This document shows positions 46,183-53,420 of a stretch of DNA of 64,000 nt, piece after piece. Numbering within the stretch: position 1 is the first letter of the stretch; each line of letters opens with the position of its first letter. A program made the position numbers and the translations under genes. This DNA is from JASBZA01 sp964392065 (GTDB taxonomy: Bacteria > Bacillota > Clostridia > Saccharofermentanales > Fastidiosipilaceae). Below the pieces are notes generated by a model, which was given only the letters and a program-made list of their open reading frames with translations, made no database searches and was not told the DNA's origin. The stretch spans positions 50,373-114,372 of the forward strand of contig CAYMOG010000003.1 in the NCBI GenBank assembly GCA_964392065.1. The letters are read 5' to 3'.

Positions 46183-47587
46183 AGTATTCCACCCAATGTC
46201 TATAATCTTCACCACGATGCTCAAAATTCTTATATTTATGATAGCTGGCAGCAGCAGGAGATAATAAACATATGGAACCAATCTCCGTATTCTCGTAGGC
46301 CAAAGCCACCGCCTCTTCCATGTCCCGCACTTTACTAACGTCTCCTACTATATTTGCATCTAGAAGCTTGTCGGCAATACTATAACCCGTATCTGGTAAA
46401 CAAATTATCTGCTTCACCTGGCTCTTCTCCGTCAGAAAATGTATGAGCTTCTCATAAGAAATCCCTCTATCCATCCCACCCACAATTAACGTATGAACAG
46501 GCCAATGGGCTTCTAATGTCTCCAAGGCCAGAATCGTGGCTTCTGGTATAGTGGCTATAGAGTCATTATAAAAACGTACCCCCTTGTAAGTTCCAATCTT
46601 TTCTAATCGATGTGGAATGCCACGGAAATTAGCTATTGCAAAATCTTGAGCTTTCACAGGAATGTTGTAATGGTCTGTAGCAGCTACCCCATATAAAACA
46701 TCCATTCTTTGGTGAACACCTAAGAGTTGATGACCGTAAGGAAATTGTCTAGTTTCTCCGAATGCATGAAAATTCTCCTGGTCTAACAATGCATAATCTT
46801 CTTGATGACCAGTGTAATTCTTCTCACCCTTCTTACCCACCAAAATTTTATAGCTTCTAACCTCTCTAGTCCTCTCTACTAATTCTTCTTCATTACAATT
46901 CAAAATAAGCACATCATCTGCAGTCTGATAGCGACAAATATTAAGCTTCGCTTCTAAGTACTGATCATAAGATTGATAGTGATCCAAATGTTCAGGGAAA
47001 AAGTTTGTTATAACAGCGACTTCGGGAGACGCACTGACAAACTCTAATTGATGAGAACTCATTTCCACTGCTAGGTAAGTATCCTCTGTATAGTCTTCCC
47101 AACGATCCAATACAGGAACTCCAATATTTCCTAATAGAAAACTCTTCTCACTATAAGCATTGAACATCTCATAAACGAGCGTACTTGTTGTGGATTTACC
47201 CTTGGTTCCCGTCACACCTACCACATGGCTAGGAACAAAACGCAAAAACAAATCCATCTGAGAACTAATTTCTACACCAGGAAACTCTTCAAGATAAATC
47301 CGTCCACCATCTCTAATTATAGTGAAATCTCTAAACGAAATGCCCGGACTCTTCAAGACTATATCCGCTTGTGCAATAGCATCGAGATAATTGTCTCCGA
47401 AAATAATGGGATAATCCTCTCGCTCAATAGGATTACGATCGGCAATCGTAATACGCTTTGGATGGATAAAATCATAATACTTATTGATGAAATTCAAAGA
47501 AGATTGACCTTCTCGTCCGAAACCCAGAATTAATATACGCTTACCAGCTAAATATTGAAATATTGTATTTTCTACAGATGCTACCAT
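46169..47587 (-). CDS. murD: UDP-N-acetylmuramoylalanine--D-glutamate ligase
   Basis: A 472-aa Mur ligase that would add D-Glu to UDP-MurNAc-L-Ala in cytosolic peptidoglycan synthesis. The N-terminal Rossmann domain has LILGFGREGQSS near residue 18. The ATPase domain has P-loop GVTGTKGKSTTS near 124 (MurD more often has GTNGKST), the carbamate-Lys region NFFPEHLDHYQSYDQYLEAK, and the C-terminal ligase domain with VGGMDRGI and SPAAASYHKYKNF. It stands outside any division/cell-wall cluster and overlaps the lipid kinase gene. A MurD paralogue with another amino-acid specificity cannot be excluded. RBS GAGGT, spacer 5. Confidence 0.82.
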   Translation of the reverse strand: MVASVENTIFQYLAGKRILILGFGREGQSSLNFINKYYDFIHPKRITIADRNPIEREDYPIIFGDNYLDAIAQADIVLKSPGISFRDFTIIRDGGRIYLEEFPGVEISSQMDLFLRFVPSHVVGVTGTKGKSTTSTLVYEMFNAYSEKSFLLGNIGVPVLDRWEDYTEDTYLAVEMSSHQLEFVSASPEVAVITNFFPEHLDHYQSYDQYLEAKLNICRYQTADDVLILNCNEEELVERTREVRSYKILVGKKGEKNYTGHQEDYALLDQENFHAFGETRQFPYGHQLLGVHQRMDVLYGVAATDHYNIPVKAQDFAIANFRGIPHRLEKIGTYKGVRFYNDSIATIPEATILALETLEAHWPVHTLIVGGMDRGISYEKLIHFLTEKSQVKQIICLPDTGYSIADKLLDANIVGDVSKVRDMEEAVALAYENTEIGSICLLSPAAASYHKYKNFEHRGEDYRHWVEYYGNQ

Positions 47588-47697
47588 GCTCTACCTCGAT
47601 TAACTTTTCTTATATTATAAGGTATTTTCTCACGTAGGATAAAAACTCGTGTAGTCGGTATATACACTGTGCTATTCAAGCAAAAACAAATGGTAAA

Positions 47698-47782
47698 TGG
47701 TGCGGACAACAGGACTTGAACCTGCATGAGAAATCTCACTAATACCTGAAACTAGCGCGTCTGCCAATTCCGCCATGTCCGC
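47698..47782 (-). tRNA. tRNA-Leu (CAG)
   Basis: An 85-nt class II tRNA with encoded CCA. Acceptor GCGGACA, anticodon loop TTCAGGT (anticodon CAG) on a 5-bp stem with one G-U, long variable arm, T-loop TTCAAGT. It is third in a minus-strand cluster Met/Ile2-Tyr-Leu. Confidence 0.94.
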
Positions 47783-47826
47783 ACATAATATAGAAAAAGA
47801 GGTTTCAATGCATGAAACCTCTAATC

Positions 47827-47911
47827 TGGTGGGGGAGGACGGATTCGAACCATCGAAAGCGTAGCTAACAGATTTACAGTCTGCCCCCTTTGGCCACTCG
47901 GGAACTCCCCC
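47827..47911 (-). tRNA. tRNA-Tyr (GTA)
   Basis: An 85-nt class II tRNA with encoded CCA. Acceptor GGGGGAG/CTCCCCC, anticodon stem-loop CAGA-CTGTAAA-TCTG (anticodon GTA), long variable arm, T-loop TTCGAAT. Confidence 0.96.
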
Positions 47912-47937
47912 ATGTATGTTGTCTAGTTGTAAGAGAA

Positions 47938-48014
47938 TGGTGGGCCTTCAGGGACTTGAACCCGGGACCGATCGGTTATGAGCCGAGTGCTCTGACCAAC
48001 TGAGCTAAAGGCCC
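47938..48014 (-). tRNA. tRNA with CAU anticodon: tRNA-Met or tRNA-Ile2
   Basis: A 77-nt cloverleaf with encoded CCA and a perfect acceptor stem GGGCCTT/AAGGCCC. The anticodon loop is CTCATAA, and it is not an initiator type. The GGGCCTT acceptor and loop resemble tRNA-Ile2, whose C34 becomes lysidine to read AUA, but elongator Met is also possible. Two C-U mismatches are present, 27-43 in the anticodon stem and 50-64 in the T stem. Confidence 0.85.
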
Positions 48015-48252
48015 GTAAAAGCGCTCTTACAAGAGACTGTTAAGAATTATACCTATAAGTTTTTTACGCGTCAAGGGGTAATTAAAAGAATTTTTTGAGT
48101 ACTGAAACATTTTACTGTTTATGTTGTATATAGATTTATAGCATATTCGGACATGTACCTGTGAACTGCAATAATCTACTCTTAACCACCACAAAGTAAA
48201 AAAGCTGGCATAAGGCCAGCTTTTTTATATAAACTTCTCTCTTGTTTTTCAT
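48015..48252. other. Intergenic region upstream of the tRNA cluster
   Basis: About 240 AT-rich bases. It must hold the promoter of the Met/Ile2-Tyr-Leu cluster (minus strand). A bidirectional terminator lies at 48198-48226, with a 12-bp stem and T-run, downstream of the DUF4234 gene. Nothing else is recognised. Confidence 0.6.
48198..48226. terminator. Terminator of the three-gene membrane protein cluster
   Basis: A 12-bp stem (48198-48209 and 48215-48226) with A- and T-runs on either side, able to work on both strands. It lies about 27 nt beyond the DUF4234 stop codon. Confidence 0.88.
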
Positions 48253-48666
48253 TTAATGGCTTGTGCCTTGCTCAATATAATTATTTATATCTGTCTGGAT
48301 CAATGCTAAGTTAACGATAGATAAGCCGAAAATAGCTAAGATTAGGTACATCATACTATTGTCTTTACCTGAAATAGTTTTCATGCGCCCTTGGCCTAAC
48401 TTATAATACCAGATAAAAGTGTAAATAGAACACGTGACTATACTTAGTAAAATAAGTTGTGTTCCTTCAGATTCTTCTCCTGTTAATTTTGCGGTATCCT
48501 CTTCTATCTTATATAGCCAATAAATAGCATAGATTCCACAAGTTACAATAGATAGTAGAATCATCGTAACAATGTTACCTGGTTCAACCCCATGTCTTTG
48601 GGGACTATTGTTGTAGGAAGAATTCGAATAGTGATTGTCTTGATTTGCATTGTAATTATCGTTCAT
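48253..48666 (-). CDS. DUF4234 domain membrane protein
   Basis: A 137-aa protein with a 28-residue Asn/Ser-rich polar N-terminus and three hydrophobic segments. The first two are near copies: LLSIVTCGIYAIYWLYK and LLSIVTCSIYTFIWYYK, the tandem pattern of DUF4234. Function unknown. It is the last gene of a cluster with DUF2752 and a zinc-ribbon DUF4190-like protein. RBS AAAGGG, spacer 8. Confidence 0.82.
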   Translation of the reverse strand: MNDNYNANQDNHYSNSSYNNSPQRHGVEPGNIVTMILLSIVTCGIYAIYWLYKIEEDTAKLTGEESEGTQLILLSIVTCSIYTFIWYYKLGQGRMKTISGKDNSMMYLILAIFGLSIVNLALIQTDINNYIEQGTSH

Positions 48667-48707
48667 ATTAATACCCTTTCACCGTATATTCATGTAATTA
48701 TATTTAA

Positions 48708-49175
48708 TTATACAATGTCAATTATATATCTTCCTTCTGAAATGACAAGGTAATTTTTTGCAAAAAATTGTATAAGAATCACCGCAGCTAAACCGTAAAA
48801 ATACCAGGCTTTTATAAGAGGTCGTTTCTTCTCATCTTTACGGATTATAGCCCACGTATGGGCTAGTATAAAATACAAGAGACCAATAGCAATAAATAAC
48901 ACGACTGGATGGTGTATGAAACTATGGAATATTTCACCTTCTAGTAAATATAAGATAGCTCTCGTACCACCACAACCGGCGCAATATAGACCTGTGTTGT
49001 GTAGAAATGCGCAGCGATTGGGAGGGATGAGCTCTGCCCAACTTAGGCCCCAAATTCTTAAACCTAGTGTAGCGAGGCCAAAGAGTAAGATAAAAACCAT
49101 TGTAAAATTATAGATAGCTTTAGAAAAACTAAGGCTATCTAGGGTTTCTAGTTTATACCAGAATCTGCGTAACAT
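48708..49175 (-). CDS. DUF2752 domain membrane protein
   Basis: A 155-aa protein with four predicted helices. The CAGCGGTRA motif (about residues 61-69), with its neighbouring Pro and Cys residues, is the DUF2752 signature. The RBS is weak, and translation may depend on the gene 12 nt upstream. Role unknown; such proteins commonly sit with DUF4190/DUF4234 genes. Confidence 0.85.
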   Translation of the reverse strand: MLRRFWYKLETLDSLSFSKAIYNFTMVFILLFGLATLGLRIWGLSWAELIPPNRCAFLHNTGLYCAGCGGTRAILYLLEGEIFHSFIHHPVVLFIAIGLLYFILAHTWAIIRKDEKKRPLIKAWYFYGLAAVILIQFFAKNYLVISEGRYIIDIV

Positions 49176-49186
49176 GACTTAGAACA

Positions 49187-49960
49187 TTAATAATTTATTG
49201 GTCTTGTAAATTCAGACATAAAAGCAGCTAAGCCTAGTAAGGCAAGTATGCTTAAGATAACAGATATACCTGATAAAACTATACCAACAATGGCCAGTAC
49301 TCTACCTTCTGTACCTTGACGTAAGCCCAGAATACCTAGTACAACACCTGCAATACTAGTCAGAATACTAATGAATGGAATGAAGCAACATAATAATAAA
49401 GATACAATACCTAATACTAATGAGATAATAGCAAAGGTGTTATTCTTTTTGACAGGGTTAGAGTATTGGTTTTGACCATAACTCTGATTATTTGCTTGAT
49501 AATTGTAAGTTCCACTTGTATTTGCCTGTTGAGGATTCGTTGGACCCGTATAGGCATTGCCATAGTTTTGACTATCGCTTCTACTAGAATGGTTATAAGT
49601 AGCTTGATCATAATTCGCCCCAGAACTAGACCCTGAGCCAGAACTATTTACTTGACCTTCTTGATATTGAGCATTTGCGCTACCTGACTGCCAGGCACTA
49701 TCACCCTGGTAGCCTTGGGTAAACTCTTGGTTACTCTGTTGGGTATATGCAAGTTCTTCTACCGTATCACTTAGTTTCTCTTCTTCAGAAGGGCCTGTTT
49801 GATTATTATTCATGGGTTCTTCATAAGTAGATTCGGAAGAAGTACTTTGTTCAGATTTCTCTTGCGTTTGTGTGCCGAAGTCATGAATTTCTTTACCACA
49901 TTGGTCGCAGGTTTTAGCACCTTCTTCTACCTGACTTCCACAATTCGTACAAAATTTCAT
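49187..49960 (-). CDS. Zinc-ribbon membrane protein, DUF4190-like
   Basis: A 257-aa protein. An N-terminal zinc ribbon (CTNCGS at 4-9 and CDQCGK at 18-23) is followed by a Gln/Ser/Asn/Tyr-rich disordered region of about 140 residues. Two hydrophobic helices with GLR between them follow (LGIVSLLLCCFIPF and VLAIVGIVLSG), as in DUF4190. It looks like a membrane-anchored sensor or scaffold. First gene of the cluster, with a strong RBS AGGAGG. Confidence 0.8.
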   Translation of the reverse strand: MKFCTNCGSQVEEGAKTCDQCGKEIHDFGTQTQEKSEQSTSSESTYEEPMNNNQTGPSEEEKLSDTVEELAYTQQSNQEFTQGYQGDSAWQSGSANAQYQEGQVNSSGSGSSSGANYDQATYNHSSRSDSQNYGNAYTGPTNPQQANTSGTYNYQANNQSYGQNQYSNPVKKNNTFAIISLVLGIVSLLLCCFIPFISILTSIAGVVLGILGLRQGTEGRVLAIVGIVLSGISVILSILALLGLAAFMSEFTRPINY

Positions 49961-50124
49961 AGCTTGTCCTCCTAAATTAATTACTTAGATTATATTCTTT
50001 TATTATATACGAAAAATGAAATTTAACTAGCTTTTCACCATAAACCCACTTGAAATCCAAGAAAAAAGCCAAATCATTTTGTGCTATGCTAGACAAATAG
50101 TAAAACAGGAAGGAAGTTGATGCT

Positions 50125-52671
50125 TTGGCCCGAAGTAAAGACGATAGAACGAGCGATACGATTCTCAAAATCGGTGTCAGAGATATCCTTGATGCCGTAT
50201 ACCGAGAAGGTGGGCTCCGAGGAATTCAATATAATCAACTTAGCCGAAATGCCGGTACGAGGACGCACCAGGCCTTCTTCCATATGTTAGAAGACCAGTA
50301 CCGTCAATTTTTGGTGGAAACTGAAGTCAGTTTCACTTATACATGGCAAGTTCCTGAAGATGAGAACCTATTAATTGATGGTATTCAGTTGCGAGGAAGA
50401 GCCGATGTACGACTCACGCCAATTGATGATGAGAGGGTAGTGAGTTTCTATACGTTTGAAGAAATACCTTCCCATCCGTTTTTTATTGAAGTAAAAACGC
50501 TACTAGCTCCATTAGATGCTATGCCAGAGCAAGGTGAAACACTTCATTGGCTTCAAGTAAGGTTTTATACTTACATGTATTTTCGTGCCTTGGAAGACAA
50601 GGGTGACCTTATACCTGAAACCTTGACCTATGCCCTAGCTTATGTTTCCCAAGAAACCCTAGAGAGCAAACTTCTTACAAGGCACGAAGCTTATGCGGAC
50701 TTATGTACATGGGCGGACACAACTTTTCATGCCTATTTTCAAATGGCAAGTTCTAGAAAAGCATGGGAAATTAGAAGAGATAATAGTATACGTTCTATGG
50801 GTTTCCCCTATCCTAATCCTCGATCAGGTCAGCTGGATTTTATTAAAAAAACGTATGATACGATTTCTAGGACAACTCCACTCTTAGCACAAGCGCCTAC
50901 AGGTATTGGAAAAACGATGTCAGTCCTCTATCCTGCTATTAAGCAAATTCTGAATAAAAATTATGAGCATATTTTCTATCTGACCGCGAAAACGTCCACC
51001 AGACGAGTAGCAGAAAGCGCGATCGATGACCTAAGAGAAGTTTCCAATCTGCATTTAAGACAAATTACTTTGCAGGCAAAGGAAAGTATGTGTCTAGCTC
51101 CTAGCCTTTATTGCGATACAGAAATATGTCCCTATGCTCGTACGTACTATGATAATTTACAAGAGGGTATAAATGAACTTCTACCGGTGGAGAAGCTTAC
51201 ACCAAATCTTATTATGAAAGCCGGAGAAAAATATAAACTCTGTCCTTTTGAACTGAGTTTAGATATGTCAGTTCACTGTGACCTCATTATCGGAGACTAT
51301 AATCATGCCTTCGATCCTCGTGTTCGTCTCGATCGTTACTTCTCAGAAAACCAAGGTCATCAAATTCTCTTAATTGATGAAGCCCACAATCTCGTGGATC
51401 GCTCGAGAGAAATGTATTCTGTAACTTTAGATGAAGGAGAATTTCGAGCGCTCTTAGAGAAAATGCCGACACATGTCCCCTTTCTACTTAATTTATGGGA
51501 AAGCATACTAGAATATTTTCATACACTAAATCAGGGTATCGCTCAAGGTGCTAGTACCTGGGAAACTCTAGAAACGTCAGAGGATAGCAGCACTATGCGT
51601 GTATTAAGCCAAGAGAATTTCAGAGCTACTACTTCACGCTTGAGAGAATTATCCAAACGGCTAATGCCCTGGCTCCAGCAATCTAGAGAAATGTTAGACA
51701 TGATAGAGGACCCCAAGGACAGACGTAAGCTTATAGAATTAATTGGCAAGACGAAATTCTTCCATCGCATAACAGAAGAATTCTGGTCTAAATCTTATAT
51801 TGCTTGTGCTAGAAGAAATCAAGATCAAGTCTCTGTTCGTTTAATTTGTTTAGATGTATCCGAGCGTCTAAGCCAAACCTATATGAATACCCATGCTAGT
51901 GTTTTCTTCTCTGCAACCTTAAGCCCAATGTCTTATTTCGCCATAAACTTTTGTGGGAAAGACATGGATAATCGCCCAGACACGCTCGTTTTACCGTCTC
52001 CATTTCCTGCAGAGAATCTAGATGTTTTCTTAGCAACCTTCATACCTACGGTATATAACAAGCGTAAGGATAGTGCCGCGGCTTTGGCCAAAGCCCTTGC
52101 TCTAACTATATTAATCAAGAAGGGGCAACAATTTATTTTCTTCCCTTCCTTTGCTTACATGGACTTAATCTTGCCTTATTTAAAAAAGATTCTCACAAAC
52201 CAAAATATTGTATGGCTAGAACAAAAACGACGTATGAGCAATCAAGCAAGAGAAGCCTATTTAGAAGCCTTTTCTTCGCCAGAAGAAAACAAAACTTTAG
52301 TGGCCGTTGCTGTGCTTGGTGGTATCTTCGGTGAAGGCATTGATTTAGTCGGAGATAAACTGACGGGCGTAAGTATCGTAGGCGTTGGTCTACCACAAAT
52401 AAGCCCTGAGCGAAATATCATGAGAGAATATTATGATGAAGAATATCAAGGTGGCTTCCTATTTGCTTACCAATATCCGGGCATGAATAAAGTTTTACAA
52501 GCCGCTGGCCGGCTCATTCGCTCAGAAGAAGATAGAGGGTTTTTGCTCTTAATTGATGAGCGCTATGGGCATAATGGTTATCGTTCCTTGCTACCAGAAG
52601 AGTGGATTATTCAAGAGGTCGATTCTCTAGCCGAACTTAAATCTAATCTTGAAGAAAGCCAAATTCTCTAA
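50125..52671 (+). CDS. Rad3/XPD-type DNA helicase with N-terminal PD-(D/E)xK nuclease-like domain
   Basis: An 848-aa superfamily 2 helicase of the XPD/DinG group. N-terminal residues 1-180 have a Cas4/RecB-like nuclease pattern: GRAD at 91-94, FIEVKT at 120-125 and Q144 after HWL. The helicase part has Walker A APTGIGKT (257-264) and four Cys at 323, 330, 335 and 373 that can hold a [4Fe-4S] cluster. The DEAH box is at 418-421 and motif VI is QAAGRLIRSEEDRG near 791. The only possible start is TTG at 50125, with AGGAAGG upstream; an ATG at 50119 is out of frame. It probably acts in DNA repair. Its 3' end overlaps recO (convergent) by 29 nt. Confidence 0.88.
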   Translation: MARSKDDRTSDTILKIGVRDILDAVYREGGLRGIQYNQLSRNAGTRTHQAFFHMLEDQYRQFLVETEVSFTYTWQVPEDENLLIDGIQLRGRADVRLTPIDDERVVSFYTFEEIPSHPFFIEVKTLLAPLDAMPEQGETLHWLQVRFYTYMYFRALEDKGDLIPETLTYALAYVSQETLESKLLTRHEAYADLCTWADTTFHAYFQMASSRKAWEIRRDNSIRSMGFPYPNPRSGQLDFIKKTYDTISRTTPLLAQAPTGIGKTMSVLYPAIKQILNKNYEHIFYLTAKTSTRRVAESAIDDLREVSNLHLRQITLQAKESMCLAPSLYCDTEICPYARTYYDNLQEGINELLPVEKLTPNLIMKAGEKYKLCPFELSLDMSVHCDLIIGDYNHAFDPRVRLDRYFSENQGHQILLIDEAHNLVDRSREMYSVTLDEGEFRALLEKMPTHVPFLLNLWESILEYFHTLNQGIAQGASTWETLETSEDSSTMRVLSQENFRATTSRLRELSKRLMPWLQQSREMLDMIEDPKDRRKLIELIGKTKFFHRITEEFWSKSYIACARRNQDQVSVRLICLDVSERLSQTYMNTHASVFFSATLSPMSYFAINFCGKDMDNRPDTLVLPSPFPAENLDVFLATFIPTVYNKRKDSAAALAKALALTILIKKGQQFIFFPSFAYMDLILPYLKKILTNQNIVWLEQKRRMSNQAREAYLEAFSSPEENKTLVAVAVLGGIFGEGIDLVGDKLTGVSIVGVGLPQISPERNIMREYYDEEYQGGFLFAYQYPGMNKVLQAAGRLIRSEEDRGFLLLIDERYGHNGYRSLLPEEWIIQEVDSLAELKSNLEESQIL

Positions 52672-53419
52672 AAAACTGAAACTTATCGTATCGCTTGTCT
52701 AAACGGACTTCTAAATAATGTGTAATAAATTGACCAAATTCCTCTTCAAGCTCTGGAGAAACTTGTAGTGCAAACAGCTTGGATATATCAACGGCTTCGA
52801 TAAGAATAAGCATACGGATTAGCTCTGGGTTTACGATTCTTACATCTGAACGATAATTTTTACTCTCTTTTTCACCATGTATTTTACATAAGACACCTGC
52901 GTTATTAAAATCGAAGTAGACTATAGGATACGACTCCCATGCTCGTTCACAAACCAAACAGGTTTCTAATGGCGGAGGATAGCCAATAGAATCCATGATA
53001 CGCATTTCCATTAGCCAAGTCAGAAAAAATGGACTTCTCTTCTTCTGTTCCAAAGCATATAAAAACCTTAAGTACAGCTCATAGAAGATTCTAGCTTCTT
53101 GCTCTTCATGGGTATGATCCAAAATCAGTTCAACGACCTGAGAAGCCGCTGTAAGACTTAACATATCTTCTCTAACCTGACGAAAAGTATAAGCAATTTC
53201 AATATCTTCTAGATGATACCGTCCTTTATTCTCAAATAACACAAAATCTGCAAAAGAAAACAATTGTGCCTTACTTGATAATTTACTACTCCTGCTCCTA
53301 ATCCTTTTGGCATAGACGGAGAGTAAGCCATGGTCTCTAGTTAGAATTGTTAGGTAGCGATCGTAATCTTTGACATTTACTAATTTAAGAATTACGCCTC
53401 TAACCTTTACGTGTGCCAT
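52643..53419 (-). CDS. recO: DNA repair protein RecO
   Basis: A 258-aa RecO, normal length, which with RecR loads RecA on SSB-coated single strands. The N-terminal OB-fold is VRGVILKLVNVKDYDRYLTI, then a helical domain, and a zinc-finger-like region with CLVC near 157 and a later Cys. The ATG at 53419 lies 1 nt beyond the stop of the ybeY-era gene, so translation is coupled. It keeps the classic era-recO neighbourhood. The upstream in-frame extension lies inside era and is rejected. Confidence 0.92.
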   Translation of the reverse strand: MAHVKVRGVILKLVNVKDYDRYLTILTRDHGLLSVYAKRIRSRSSKLSSKAQLFSFADFVLFENKGRYHLEDIEIAYTFRQVREDMLSLTAASQVVELILDHTHEEQEARIFYELYLRFLYALEQKKRSPFFLTWLMEMRIMDSIGYPPPLETCLVCERAWESYPIVYFDFNNAGVLCKIHGEKESKNYRSDVRIVNPELIRMLILIEAVDISKLFALQVSPELEEEFGQFITHYLEVRLDKRYDKFQFFREFGFLQD

Positions 53420-53420
53420 A

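Noticed and set aside
46182..46281. 33-codon hydrophobic N-terminal extension of the lipid kinase
   Set aside because: It lies in the coding sequence of murD in another frame; the ATG at 46182 has an RBS and gives the normal family N-terminus.
50119..50200. ATG at 50119 as start of the helicase gene
   Set aside because: It is out of frame with the conserved helicase; the TTG at 50125 is the only start between an in-frame stop and the conserved N-terminus.
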